Source: Molanna angustata (taxonomy: Eukaryota > Arthropoda > Insecta > Trichoptera > Molannidae). Taken from it: DNA of 64,000 bases. The notes beneath the pieces were generated by a model that saw nothing but the letters and a program-made list of their open reading frames with translations, ran no database searches and was not told where the DNA came from. Positions 53,105-63,791 of this stretch are shown here, in pieces. The DNA is taken from the NCBI GenBank assembly GCA_963576475.1, contig OY754986.1:7324531-7388530 (forward strand), in the 5' to 3' direction. Position 1 is the first letter of the stretch. The number at the start of each line of letters is the position of its first letter. Position numbers and translations under genes: made by a program.

Positions 53105-53785
53105 AGAAAATAAATTATTTGTATTGATGGATATTTTCCTGCACTTGACTTTACCGATTTCATGTTTAATTCTTTGCTCTTGTAGTTGGGCTATACAAAT
53201 ACTACATAGACGTGTTTTTTGGATAAAAACACATCAAAACGAGTGACGGGACTGAACTTTACGGTTGTTTCGGAAAACTCCATCAGTTTTATGGTTAAGT
53301 GCAACGCTCTTGCATTCTGTGTTGTGTAAATAGAGCATTGACATCTCATCCAAATGATAAAACCTCTTCAAAGGTTGTCTTTTTTACGTGTGTGAGATAG
53401 CGTAAACAAATCAATAGGTCGTTACAAAAAATCATCTCTCCTATTTTCATATAGTTATATTGTCATCGGAAAAAAATGTCTAGTAAAATTTTTAACAATA
53501 TCGGATGATGGGAAATGGTATAACATTATCGCACAAAAGTACGGTAAAGAATTTTTTAGTGTTGGCCACAACCTCAACATTTTTATACATATATATTGCC
53601 AAGAAGAGTGTATAGAGAATTTAAAATTTCCCCTCGTCACTTACGCCTGCAATAGATATTCTTGTGAACACGCCACTGAGTTGTTTATTGAATTTCAAGG
53701 ACCAACATCATTTTTGATAAATTCCTTTTGTGAGATAAATAAATAAATAAATTCAGATAGTTAATAAACTGAAATCGTGACACCT
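53105..53785. other. No recognised gene; family C end fragment at 53545-53575
   Basis: TTAGTGTTGGCCACAACCTC at about 53557 matches the family C right end. The rest is unassigned, AT-rich DNA. Confidence 0.4.
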
Positions 53786-53791
53786 TCCGGG

Positions 53792-54064
53792 CAGTAGCGG
53801 AATTGCTTATAGAAGCCGAAAACCTTGGCTTGTCTATGAATACTATGTTGAGAAATTCAAGAACAAATAGTTTTTTGTCTGTTTTGTTGAAACCAGATAC
53901 GATGCTTGACAGGGTCATAAACGAAAGTATTATTTTGGCTTGTGATTTAAAAAAAAATCATGGCCACTCAAATGAACAACGATGCTTAAAAAAACATTAA
54001 ATTTTCGACACTTTCCAATTCCTTTTAGGGTTTGCCTAGTCCAAAGGTTCTAGGCACGCCCCCG
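53792..54064 (+). mobile_element. hAT-like MITE, copy 4 (compact form)
   Basis: 273 bp, the same length as the copy at 19362. Ends CAGTAGCGGAATTGC and GGCACGCCCCCG. Flanking 8-mers CTTCCGGG (53784-53791) and CTTCCCGG (54065-54072) differ at one position. Internal sequence matches copy 3 closely. Confidence 0.85.
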
Positions 54065-54183
54065 CTTCCCGGGTCCTCGTATGGAAAACTAACCCTTAAA
54101 TCGAGGGCTGTATGATCAATGATCAATAGTGTTTAGCAAATAAAACACCTCTCACTAAGTACCTACTCTATGATTTATTTCTC

Positions 54184-54510
54184 AATTAAGTCTCCTTTAG
54201 CTCAATATTTTTAGTCCAGCGATATTCTAACTTTAAGCAATCAAAAAAAAAAAAAACATCGAACTCGTTGACATTCTCATTTGACGCGAAACGCTTTCCG
54301 CCATAGCATTTTTTCGTATTTGGAATCGAGAAAAAATCACTTGAAGCCAAATCTGGAGAAAAATCTGGACGACGCAACAATTCGTAGCGTTAGTCAACCA
54401 GTTTAGCTGTGGCGATTACGAATGAGTGTGCTGGTGCTTTGTCGCACTTTTTTCTTCAATAAATGGGTTTTTTCTTTAATTCAGCATCGAAACGATTCAG
54501 TATATCAAGG
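54184..54510 (-). pseudogene. mariner transposase, C-terminal part
   Basis: The minus strand reads NRFDAELKKKPIY, stop, RKKCDKAPAHSFVIATAKLV, stop, RYELLRRPDFSPDLASSDFF, CYGGKRFASNENVNEF and LEYRWTKNIELK. This matches mariner: DNAPAH (here DKAPAH), the YSPDLAPSD motif with the last catalytic Asp, and the RWTKCIELKG end. A poly(T) run (FFFF) and stops make it dead. Its N-terminal half lies at 55243-55715. Confidence 0.8.
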
Positions 54511-54511
54511 G

Positions 54512-54690
54512 GGGCAAGATTGGTCCGACCGGCGAAATCGAAACCCTCATAATTACCCATATCATGGATATAATTATCATATGGAGTTCTATGACATCTA
54601 AAGATATTATAGAACTCCATATAATAATTGTATCCATGATATGGGTAATCGTGAGGGTTTTGATTTCGCCGGAAGGACCAGGGGGGCTAC
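54512..54690. mobile_element. Foldback MITE family M, inserted in mariner
   Basis: Arms 54523-54597 and 54604-54678 (about 75 nt each, a handful of mismatches, 6-nt loop) start GTCCGACCGGCGAAATCGAA. GGGGGGC words lie outside both arms (AAGGGGGGCAAG, CAGGGGGGCTAC). It sits exactly where the mariner reading breaks off, so it inserted into it. Confidence 0.75.
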
Positions 54691-54786
54691 ACATGACACG
54701 TTCTTAATGCATTCTTGGCTTGCCTTAATCTTAAAAATGTATTAATCAGTACTCGGTTATAATCCAATCTTTATCTTTCTCTTAAT

Positions 54787-55023
54787 TTCATCATCATCAT
54801 CGTCAGCCTGTGTTTGCCCACTGCAGGACATAGGCCTCCCCTCTCCTTCTCCACTCCTCCCGTTCCTGTGCGACTCCCATCCACTGTGGTCCAACAAATC
54901 TTTTTATGTCGTCCATCCATCTGTTAGGTGGTCGCCCTTGTGATCTCTTGTCGCCTCTCGGTCTCCACTCCACCAGTCTTTTAGTCCATCTATTATCGGT
55001 CATTCTTGATAGGTGTCCTGCCC
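54787..55023 (-). pseudogene. RTE-like LINE 3' end with TGA-type tail, inside mariner
   Basis: The minus strand reads MTDNRWTKRLVEWRPRGDKR, SQGRPPNRWMDDIKRFVG and GVAQEREEWRRRGEAYVLQW, then stop. This is the complete C-terminus of an arthropod RTE-like ORF with no stop inside the surviving part. The tail is (GAT)n (54790-54804). 5'-truncated, it separates the two halves of the mariner relic. Confidence 0.78.
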
Positions 55024-55242
55024 ATCTCTAAATTTAATCCCGAAAAATTGTTAATATCAACGTTAACTATGAAATTTTCATTAATTGTTGTATAAATAAA
55101 TATTATTATTCAATGTAGCTTCAATGATTGCAACTTCATGAGTAGCAATAATTTAAATTAAAATTTAAAAAAATAAATAAAAAATTAAATATAACTTCAA
55201 TCAACTTCATAAGTACCCCTGCAAACATGCTCCCCAGATTGA

Positions 55243-55715
55243 TTGTCTTTCTTTTTTTTAAATATTCGGTGAAGATGATGCTCCGCGAATCCCAAAAAAA
55301 GATGGCCATGATTGTTCCGGCCGATGGAACCGTTTTCGCCTTCTTTGTGGCTGGTTCACCAAGTGAACTCTACTGTTTTGGATAATCTTAGATCCATGTT
55401 TCGTTAACAGTCACAAAACGCCGTAGAAACTCTATCAGATCGCTCTTAAACATGTCTGCGATTCTGTTTTTGCTCCACTGACAGCAAAGGAGACATCCAT
55501 ATAGTTAGTTAAAAGCATTTTCATGCCCAGTTTTTAGTAAAGGATATTTTGTATGCGTTCAATTGAGGTTTATAAAATATCAGCAATCTTTCTTACTTTC
55601 CACCCGGCGATGTGCCAACACTATATTATGATTTTTTTAACTATATCCTCCGTAGTTACCTCAATGAGACGAGCTGGGCGTTCTTCATCAAAAACCGATG
55701 TTCGACCATGATATT
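55243..55715 (-). pseudogene. mariner transposase, N-terminal and central part
   Basis: The minus strand reads YHGRTSVFDEERPARLIEVT, EDIVKKII, AGWKVRKIADIL, SIERIQNILY, KLGMKMLLTN, then (after stops) TVNETWI-like and VHLVNQPQRRRKRFHRPEQS followed by WPSFFGIRGAS. These follow mariner order: HTH region RTS..D.ER.GRP.E.T, the R.V.NIL.E.LGM..L.A hinge, the first catalytic Asp block (VDETWI; here the Asp codon is changed) and W.S.GE.....AK.VPSA.K.MA..FWD..G. Many stops; long dead. Confidence 0.8.
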
Positions 55716-55721
55716 TCAAAG

Positions 55722-55802
55722 GACTCTAGACGGTTAAACATATTGACCTTCATGGTCAAGGTTTCAACTCCATGTAGAAGTATGGCCTTCACCAGGCGCT
55801 TC
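55722..55802 (-). pseudogene. LINE fragment (27 codons)
   Basis: The minus strand reads LVKAILLHGVETLTMKVNMF followed by NRLESFE, matching the LINE block L.LYGVETWTM...M..RLEAFE upstream of the C-terminal domain. It lies directly between the mariner and copia relics. Confidence 0.6.
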
Positions 55803-55803
55803 C

Positions 55804-56035
55804 TTCTATGTGGATGATGCCTTACTATTATGTGAGGAAAAGAAGATACTAATAGAAATTGTAGATGGCTTCAGAACGAAGTTTGAAGCAACTATTTGTG
55901 AAACGGGATCTTTTGTGGGAATGGAAATTAATTAAAAAGAAAATGGTTCAATCTTGTTACATTCAAAAAGTTATATAAATCGTATCGTGAAAAGATTCAA
56001 CTCTTTACTACCATATCACTCCAACAAGTATTCAA
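55804..56035 (+). pseudogene. Ty1/copia reverse transcriptase fragment
   Basis: The + frame reads FYVDDALLLCEEKKILIEIV, DGFRTKFEATICETGSFVGM, EIN, stop, KENGSILLHSKSYINRIVKR. YVDD is the RT catalytic motif (Asp-Asp) in the copia form, followed by the LGMEI...G.I.L.Q..YI...L.RF region. One stop; both flanks are truncated. It is the only copia-type sequence seen here. Confidence 0.8.
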
Positions 56036-56044
56036 ATTTTTTAT

Positions 56045-56545
56045 GGAAAATTTGGTTTAGTTTGGTTTATTTTGTTTAGTTTGGTTTAGTTTAATCTGGT
56101 TTAATCTAATGTGGTCTGGTTTGGTCTAATTATATCTGGTTTTATCTGGTTTGGTCTGGTTTTTAATCTAGTTTGGTCTGGTTTGGTCTGGTTTAATCTG
56201 GTTTGGTCTGGTTAAATCTGGTTTGTTTTGATTAAGTCTGGTTTTGTCTGGTTTAATCTGGTCTGGTTCGGTTCTATTTGCTGGTTTAGTTTGGTTTTCT
56301 TTGGTTTTCTTTGTTTTGATTTTGTTTGGTTTTGTTTGATTTGGTTTGATTTGGTTTGGTTTAGTTTGTTTAGTTTGGTTTGGTTTTTGTTTGGTTTTGT
56401 TTTGTTTTGTTTGGTTTAGTTTAATCTAGTGTGGTCTGGTTAGGTCTAATTATATCTGGTTTTATCTGGTTTTTAATCTAGTTTGGTCTGGTTTGTTCTG
56501 GTTTGGTCTGGTTTAATCTGGTTTGGTCTGGTTAAATCTGAAATG
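56045..56545 (+). repeat. GGTTT-based tandem repeat
   Basis: About 500 bp of TGGTTTGGTCTGGTTTAATC variants with 5- and 10-bp periodicity. A longer ~85-bp block (TCTAATTATATCTGGTTTTA through GGTTTAATCTGG) is repeated at 56115-56200 and 56440-56535. Non-coding. Confidence 0.88.
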
Positions 56546-56596
56546 ATTGAAAAAAAAGGTAGGTAGGTACCTACAGATTTTTTTTTCTTTTTATTT

Positions 56597-56832
56597 ATAA
56601 TTAAACCACTATACCAGTTGTATAAAACTCATCATCAGAATTAAAGCTCATTTTAAAATATAAATTATTATTGCGAAAGCGCCGACCGCATGTGTACCTA
56701 CCTTTACTAATTTTATGACTCGATGGCGCGCCCGTGAGTGTGATGAAAACTTGCACTGTTCCACAATTACAATGTTCCACATAGAGCCGGTCCATATGGA
56801 GCGACGCCGAATGACACTATCGTGCTTTAGAA
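56597..56832 (+). mobile_element. Family L half-element
   Basis: Parallels 63345-63575: AACTCATCATCAGAATTA, GCGAAAGCG(C/T)CGACCGC, ACTCGATGGCGCGCCCGTGA, TGGAGCGACGCCGAATGACA. The terminal inverted repeat at the right is degraded (TATCGTGCTTTAG), and the left half is missing. Confidence 0.6.
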
Positions 56833-56834
56833 TC

Positions 56835-57110
56835 GCTGATGTCATTGTCCTTTTTGCCAATACAGAGCAAGAAATTAAATTAATGTTAATGTCGGATGTC
56901 GGGCGATCGATGGACAAAAGTTTTGATGGACTGGAGGCCAAGAACAGGAAGCAGAAGCGTGTGAAGGCCCCAGACCAGATGGTCCGGTGACATCAAAAAA
57001 GTGGCACAAGATAGAGAGGTCCAGAATGGCACAAGATAGAGACCAGTGGAAGTCCAAGCAGGAGGACTTTGTCCAATACTGGATTCAAGAAGAGGCCGAG
57101 TAAGTAAGTA
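56835..57110 (+). pseudogene. RTE-like LINE, internally deleted
   Basis: The + strand reads IADVIVLFANTEQEIKLML, the RT catalytic block (FADDIVL in relatives, one Asp lost here). With a large deletion it then passes to RWSGDIKKVAQDR-like and DQWKSKQEDFVQYWIQEEAE, the C-terminus. An internal 26-bp duplication is visible (GTGGCACAAGATAGAGAGGT and ATGGCACAAGATAGAGACCA). Confidence 0.65.
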
Positions 57111-57114
57111 AGGT

Positions 57115-57810
57115 ATACCTAATTCTCAATCAAAAATAAACGCTTTGTAAATTTGTTCGTTTGAATCCATTATAAATGGCAAGTTATTTTCTACAGAGAA
57201 AATGTCCCAAAAAATGCCGAACTCATTTCGAATTTCATTCCCCTTAATAATTCACATAAATACATTTTTCCCCCAAAGCCTTTTTTGAATGTTTCAGCCG
57301 AAATTTTTCAATTGACGTAATGGAATCATACATCTTCCTCCAATTCAATTCCGCGTCATACATTTAATATGATATCTCATGGTAGGTATATTATAATAAT
57401 GTAGGTATGTATGGAGTTCTTTCAAGGAGTCATCTAGCGTAGGAACCTTTATTTAATTTAGTGAAAATATTATTTTATTCGTTGTACGAAAGATGAGAAT
57501 GTAATGTCACTCTACAATAATTGTTTTCCACTTAAGAAATGTTTCTTTATAACATAAAGACATTTTTTAACAAAAAAAGGTATTTCATAATTTCTTTCAT
57601 AAGACGCGTTACATAAAACAGTTTTTTTTTAATTTTTAAGAAATTCTACAAAAAAAGTGTGGCGTACGTACCTACCACACAATCTTGCATCTCGCTCGGA
57701 TGTCCGAAGATGACCGAGAGACAGCACCTCCTATTGCGATCATCCAACGCGGCGAACCATTCGCTCGTCAGCTAGCCGTTCATGCACAATGTACATCGTG
57801 TACAAGAAAT
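57115..57810. other. No recognised feature
   Basis: AT-rich DNA followed by a less AT-rich patch at 57660-57790 (TGCATCTCGCTCGGATGTCC, CCAACGCGGCGAACCATTCG) that I cannot assign. It directly abuts the family F end. Confidence 0.35.
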
Positions 57811-57816
57811 ATATTA

Positions 57817-58706
57817 ACTAGTTGCATGTAACACATGAGATCCAACTGTCGATAGCGATAGTATGTATAGTTGAAGAATATGTACCAAACTATAAACCCA
57901 TAGATACAAATTATTGAATATTTTCAGATATTTTGTTTTCTATACAACATATGTAGGTATGTATGTCAAGATAGGATAGTATGGAGGAAGATCCTTTTTC
58001 CTACCCAGAATATGCAAATTGCATGATGGTATGTATGTATGTTTGGAGATGAAGTATCAAACTATTAAGTCTTCTTACATATTGTGTATAGGCGACTGCC
58101 ATACAAAATGTATGAAGCGATGTCGTCACTAAATTCAATTTTTAAAAAAATTGTTAAAAAAAAATTGAGATCTTCTACTACAATATTAATATTTTTTATA
58201 GAAAATTAAATTATCTAGTTGGGGTGTTTCGGTTTTTTTCGATAATTGTAAAAGTTTTGGAAATATAGGCAGTTAAACTCATAAATTTATCATAAAAAAA
58301 ATATTTTTCTTAATAAAAAATGTTTGAGAAACCCTGGAATTTTTTTGAAAAAACGAATTTGAGATTTTGTATTTGTCTATGTTTGTACCAATTTTCAGCG
58401 TTCTAGCGTTTATGGTTTCTGAGATATATGGAAAAATAAAATAAAAATTCAAAAGTTGATAACCCCTGACTGAAACAAAAATTCAAAATTCCGAGTATAA
58501 AAGTTTTGTAGGCCTGTAACTGTTTATATATTCTGAAATTTTAGGATCTGTAAATTGAGCGGATCAAAAGTTATAAGGGGGGGGACGGACACACAGACAC
58601 ACAGACACACACACACACAGACACACGAAATGTTCTACTCCGAATTCTGAGTCAATCCGTGTATGGAACATATATGCTGCGAAGCCTCTAAGTTGGTGTT
58701 TTTTGA
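57817..58706 (-). repeat. Dispersed repeat family F, long copy 2
   Basis: Reverse complement of the copy at 3018-3837 over its full length, from ACTAGTTGCATGTAACACAT to AGAGGCTTCGCAGC-type end words (+ strand GCTGCGAAGCCTCTAAGTTG). It contains an (AC)n run at 58588-58625 where copy 1 has a short GTCTGTGTGTGTCC. No coding content. Confidence 0.7.
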
Positions 58707-58709
58707 CTT

Positions 58710-59330
58710 CAAAGTTGGAAAAGCCGTGAAAAAAGTAGACCTCTCCATACAATTCTCGCGTATTCTGGCTTGATACATTGTCGATATGTTAAGAGAACAA
58801 AGTTCTCCTGAACAAATCGACAGTTGGATTAAATCATCGACCTCAGTATCGCGGGGCATTTTATAAAGTGTAATACATAATTATAAATCTTTTTAACTGA
58901 AAATATAATCCATCTCAGTAAGTTATCTTTTAATAAGAAACCTATCAACACTCTATTATTTCAATTCTAATTAAATGTCTGATTATATCAATTTGCAATA
59001 TCTAAAATAGTTGTATGTATTTTGAGAGACGATTTGAACACATGATTTAAACTCGCAACCTTTTCTGATATATTATTAATATTCATAATTAAATATAAAG
59101 CTTCCTCCCAGCATTCATACTGCTAAAAAAGCTTATAGGAATGGAATAAGACGTCGGGAGCGCTCAGAATGGGATGGAACGACCATGTGAACTATGTGAA
59201 GGCTTGTTCTACTGTTCTCCAGAGCTTGAGTTCTGGTCCAAAGGCGCTTTCTCGATATAACTCTGGTAGCTGGAGTATCCCTCAGGGTCCAGTTCAGAAG
59301 GGAGATGTGGTTCTTTGTCCTTGCTCATTC
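58710..59330. other. Unassigned; weak LINE-like words at 59165-59230
   Basis: A + strand frame reads GWNDHVNYVKACSTVLQSLS, which resembles the W..HV.YV.....L.SL block of LINE ORF2, but it is too short for a firm call. The rest is unremarkable AT-rich DNA. Confidence 0.3.
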
Positions 59331-59334
59331 TCTG

Positions 59335-59430
59335 AATGACGAGGCGATGAACATGTGTCAAGATAGAAAAATCTGGCGTTCGGTTTTATATGCCTACCTC
59401 ATGAGGGGTATCGCGTGATGGTATGTATGT
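59335..59430 (-). repeat. Family D fragment, reverse orientation
   Basis: GAGGCGATGAACATGTGTCA, AGATAGAAAAATCTGGCGTT and CGGTTTTATATGCCTACCTC match the reverse complement of 15000-15085. Confidence 0.5.
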
Positions 59431-60009
59431 ACATAAGTAGTTCGCTTAGCACATTGCATTCATTGGTCGATGAATGAGCGATGAAGTGGCAAATTATACA
59501 AGACAATATATTTCATTTTATTTATATTTGGGAAACAAACAGCGTATATATAGTTTATGATAAAAAAAAAATATATAACAAATATTCCAGTAATACACTG
59601 AAAAATTTATTTTGTAACAAAATTTCATGTTAAAATTAACCAAACTATAGTGACTACAAAACATTTTGTTTATGCAACTAAATGATTTGTGCACACAACC
59701 AAACCATACAGTCATAAATAGATAAACCTTTATTACGGATACTCAAGATTTGGCTAAAACGCAGGTAACCAGTTAAGTTGTCATAATATCCTTTTCAGTC
59801 TATGTTTCCACAAGAAGTTAAGTTCATAAGTAGAGTTAAAAGCAATAATAAAGTAATTGTTTTAATAAATGTACACAAGATCATATATGAGAGTGTTGTA
59901 AATATAAACGAAAGAGAAAATGCAGATGGAGAAGGATAAGCGTTGGTATGATATTGTGATATGAGTATTTGTTGTGTGATTAGTTTTGAATTGATATTAT
60001 TTATTGATA

Positions 60010-60150
60010 ACTTGAATATAATATATTTATTTAACTTTTGTCACAACACATTTATAATGACAACAATAAGTAGATTACTGCTGCCCAAAGGAAATCCTGT
60101 TCTAGGGCTAGCAGTTAAAAAAATTTATTGACAATTATATGCAACTATAA
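60010..60150 (-). repeat. Segment shared with the end of the 14.4-kb tandem array
   Basis: The reverse complement of 14860-14965: AAGTAGATTACTGCTGCCCA, GAAATCCTGTTCTAGGGCTA and TTGACAATTATATGCAACTA. The tandem units themselves are not found next to it. Confidence 0.55.
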
Positions 60151-60261
60151 ACCTGCTTATTGTTCCCGTTCCACAATAAATAGGTACACAATCTCAACTT
60201 TCTGCACCCATAATCATTACCTCAACAAACATAGTATGGGCTCACACAAAATAGATTTACC

Positions 60262-60485
60262 AGGTCCTAGTCTCCGCCATAGTACCTGTTCTTCCCCCAC
60301 CACCACCCGTTCTGCTTATGGGGACTAATAACGGCCCCTTGCAAAACTCTGAAAGAACACATAAAGAACATACGAAGAGTCCGGAGAACTCTAAAACCTT
60401 GCATACACTGCACTTAATGTGCCAAAGAGAGCTAATCATGTTGAAACAACTGGCTCACTGCTCAGTGATAGTGAAGATAATAGTG
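60262..60485 (+). repeat. Family H repeat, copy 2
   Basis: CCACCACCCGTTCTGCTTAT, GGGGACTAATAACGGCCCCT, ACATACGAAGAGTCCGGAGA and GGCTCACTGCTCAGTGATAG match 31290-31455 closely (well above 85% by eye). The open frame of copy 1 is not preserved. Confidence 0.65.
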
Positions 60486-60715
60486 CACCGAATTTAAGAC
60501 AGAAAGTCTTGAAACCTAGTACCTGTCATAAATCCAATCTCTGACGCGATTTGATTTTAGAACCATAGAAAGAGACTAGTTAACTACGTTGAGGTAGTCA
60601 ATATGAATCATATACTTCCCAAATCAAATAAAATATTTCTATGTGTTACTCAAAGAGCACCGCAAACACAATACGGCATACCTAGTTACAAATAATGTTG
60701 TTAATAATTTTAAAT

Positions 60716-61160
60716 AAGACAAAAATGACCTTATAAGTCTGGCGCAATTCAGGGGTGACTTATATGCAAAAAATGCATTGTCACCTGATATAAGAATTGT
60801 AGCTTTCATTATTTACAAAAAAAAAACAATTTTCTCAATAGATGGCGTTATAACAAAATAAATAAAAAAAAAATAAGATTGTTGTTCATAATTTCACCCA
60901 TAGATGGCTGTAGTAAAAATTCCTTATTTTCAAGCGAAAAGAATTTCAGTATTGCAATATATAGAACTTTCAAAATTGAATTGATAGGGATCTCATTAAA
61001 AAGGCATAATTGGTGAACGTTGCGCAAGCGCATAAAGTGATCACGTAAACCAGCCGATGACAGGTTGTAAGCCCTGTAGGTGCCTTGATTTCCCGGTTCT
61101 CCTACAATAAATATTTCAACTTCGTCTCTATTGAGATAATTAAAAATCTGTTAAAAAATA
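60716..61160 (-). repeat. Family A copy, reverse orientation
   Basis: AGACAAAAATGACCTTATAA, AATTCAGGGGTGACTTATAT, TTTCTCAATAGATGGCGTTA, GTGAACGTTGCGCAAGCGCA and CGTCTCTATTGAGATAATTA in order. About 445 bp, nearly complete. It closely matches 4664-5110 in reverse. Confidence 0.75.
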
Positions 61161-61195
61161 ATTTTAATTTTGAATTACTTAAGTAGTTATTGTTG

Positions 61196-61640
61196 AATAT
61201 GTAGCTGCGCCTTGTCAGCTGCAATATATATAGCCTCAAGATTCTCGAATACTCCCGAAGATTATCGAAGATCAACGAACCACAGCCCGCTGTATGTTAA
61301 TACGAGCCAATGTACCTACTACCTACAGATATTTATTCATGTGTTGATCGGATCGATAGAGTTGCGTTTAATCTTAATCTATTAGTTCCGACCCATGAAA
61401 TCACAAATTAATTAAGATATTATTTATATTGTAATTCAATTTATTTAAAATAAAGCAGTTTTAATCATGTAAGTAGTTATTTTGATTGAAACTCTTCATC
61501 ACTATAAATTAAATATTTATTATCAATTATTTAATGAACTGACATAAGCAATATTATGCTTGGAGGTATATGTTTTAAATAAAATAGAATCATTTTGAAC
61601 CCGCACCTTTGCAATGTAATCTTTCTGATATTAAATAAAT
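61196..61640 (+). repeat. Dispersed repeat family Q, copy 2
   Basis: Starts TGTAGCTGCGCCTTGTCAGC and follows the landmarks of copy 1 at 51684 (AAGATCAACGAACCACAG, ATTAGTTCCGACCCATGA, ATTTAATGAACTGACATAAG), ending near TTTCTGATATT. Confidence 0.6.
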
Positions 61641-61736
61641 AAAACAAACGTTATACCCAAAAATACCAAGTATTTGTGTTAATTGTGTCCACCCATATAT
61701 TTCTAATCTCGTCATATTTTTTTTTAATTACATAGA

Positions 61737-62344
61737 CAGTCTTACTAATCAAAATGTACTGCACACCCATTGACCAGTGTTTTAGTTACACACCGTGTAA
61801 AGCCCGTGCAGCGATTATTTGAAAATCTTACTAATAAACGCTGTGTAACGACTGTGTAGCTACAACAAGATTACAACAAAAAATAATCCGACAACATTGT
61901 GATTTCGCACTCGCGCATGCGCAAAGCCACCAGCCCCCATCCGCCATTATAAATTTGACGTTTGCCGTAGTTAATATTTTCATATGTTTTTCACATTTCA
62001 AAATAGGAATATAGAAAATATAACGAATAATTTCATCATACGAATATCAAAGCGAGCACCATTTTAGATATTATAAAAGAGAAGATTTTTTGTCAACTTT
62101 TCGCTCCTAAAATGCACAATTATCGAGGATATAATAATTTATAAAGAGATTTCGTCATATTATTCCAAGATTTAACAATATAAACACGCATATCAAAATC
62201 AATTTCGATTTTTGATAGATGAAATTTGTCTTAAAACACCGCTAAACTACCTAGAACAGTAATGTGAGTGATGTGAAAAAATTTGTATTAGAGATACACA
62301 ATCGTTGACCAACTGATATAACAACACGTTTATTAGTAAGACTG
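61737..62344. mobile_element. TIR element with CAGTCTTACTAAT ends
   Basis: CAGTCTTACTAATCAAAATG at the left and CACGTTTATTAGTAAGACTG at the right are inverted repeats. TA lies immediately outside the right end and 2 nt outside the left end, suggesting a Tc1/mariner-type MITE. A second internal copy of the end motif (CTTACTAATAAACGCTGTGT at 61829) is present. 608 bp, non-coding, with a more GC-rich patch at 61910-61950. Confidence 0.55.
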
Positions 62345-62559
62345 TAGGTATACACCATCTATTGACATTGAATATATCGCTGAAAAAGGTTAACGAAATA
62401 TAAGTGCGTTCTTTCGGAGGTACAACATCTCATATTTTTCGCAATGATTCCACAACGCGTAGAGTATAAATATCCGTACACTAGTATATATTATTATATA
62501 CACTCCATCTAGGAAGCCCTTCCTATATACATACGGCGTCCCTACGTGAGTAATATTAA

Positions 62560-62890
62560 AAGGCTTCTTTTTATTTTTGGTGTATTATTTCCGTTTGCGT
62601 CGCCGGAAATTAACGTTTCCGACGAAATGCTTTATTCCGTTTGGAAAAAGAAGAAGAAGAGAGAGAGATACAAGAGATGCGAAGGAAAAAATGGTGGGGT
62701 TGGGGGGGGGGGGGGTTAGAAACGGAATGAATAAGACAAAAAGTAAGACTTGTCATCTGTCATTTAGCCCCTTCCGCTCATATAAAAAGATCTGTACGAA
62801 ACCCGCGTCAGACGCAGAAGTCGTAATCTTCCCTACCGACGGACGATTAGAAATCATCCTCACGGAGGCGAAAGCGTAACGCATTTTGAT
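62560..62890 (+). other. Unrecognised 100-codon open frame
   Basis: The frame at 62577-62879 reads RLRRRKLTFPTKCFIPFGKR and, after a G-rich run (G11 at 62704), ASDAEVVIFPTDGRLEIILT and EAKA. The DNA is clearly less AT-rich than its surroundings. I do not recognise a family. The G-run and GAAGAAGAAGAGAGAGAGA tract suggest low-complexity DNA. A real exon cannot be excluded. Confidence 0.25.
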
Positions 62891-63050
62891 TGATATTAGG
62901 AATGAAAAAAATATAATTGAAATTTTGAAAACTAAAACTCGTTTGATACATTTGTGGCTAGACTGTATTTATGATGTCGTGGCCAGCATATTTTTGCCTC
63001 GTTCAATGTATCTGTTTTTTACTGTATATCTTTTTTTTAATCTTGTTTAA

Positions 63051-63577
63051 AGGCCCCCATTCACGGTCGTGCCATCATGCGAAACGGCTTGCCATCACTC
63101 CAAAATGCGCTCGTGAATATCAAATCCCGTGCAGACCAATTGGCCTGACCACCAAAATGGAATTCCAAACGATCGAAACTCTGTAGTACTGCGAAAACGG
63201 CGCGGCGCATCCTGTCGGCACGGCATGCTCGTGAGTGTGAAAACCAGCGGTACATTGCGCCATCACATTACGCCGGGCTGTTTGACACTCTCGTGAATGC
63301 GAAAATACAACATTTTCTCTTTGTTTTTATCTATTTATGTATAAACAAACCGCTAAATAGCAGTTGTACATAACTCATCATCAGAATTATATCTCATTTT
63401 TACTTGAAAATTAAAAAAAAAAATAGAACTTATTAATGCGAAAGCGTCGACCGCTTGCGTATACTGATTTTGATGGCTCGATGGCGCGCCCGTGAGTGTG
63501 ATGAAAATTTTACAATAATCCAAATGGAGCCGGTTCATATGGAACGACGCCGAATGGCACGATCGTGAATGGGCTGC
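63051..63577. mobile_element. TTAA-flanked TIR element (family L), complete copy
   Basis: Ends AGGCCCCCATTCACGGTCGT and GCACGATCGTGAATGGGCTGC are inverted repeats. TTAA lies directly outside each (63047-63050 and 63578-63581). 527 bp, non-coding; several internal CTCGTGA(G/A)TG words repeat the terminal motif. The TTAA target suggests piggyBac-type mobilisation, which is inference. A half copy is at 56597. Confidence 0.7.
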
Positions 63578-63791
63578 TTAATTCACTCTTGCTATAATTT
63601 ATGATATTTTGGATACATTATTTTTTATCATTTGTTATAGGCATATTATTTTATACATACAAAAATTATATTTGTTCATATAGCTATTGTAAAAATATTC
63701 TGTACTTTTTTTTTATTTTATATTGTATGTATATATTTAGGTAGACACAAAAAAACAGTTTTCTAATATATTGTATACCAACACACAGGCA

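Noticed and set aside
59160..59330. Jockey/R1-type LINE fragment
   Set aside because: Only about 20 codons look LINE-like and the frame then becomes unrecognisable; support too weak for a feature call.
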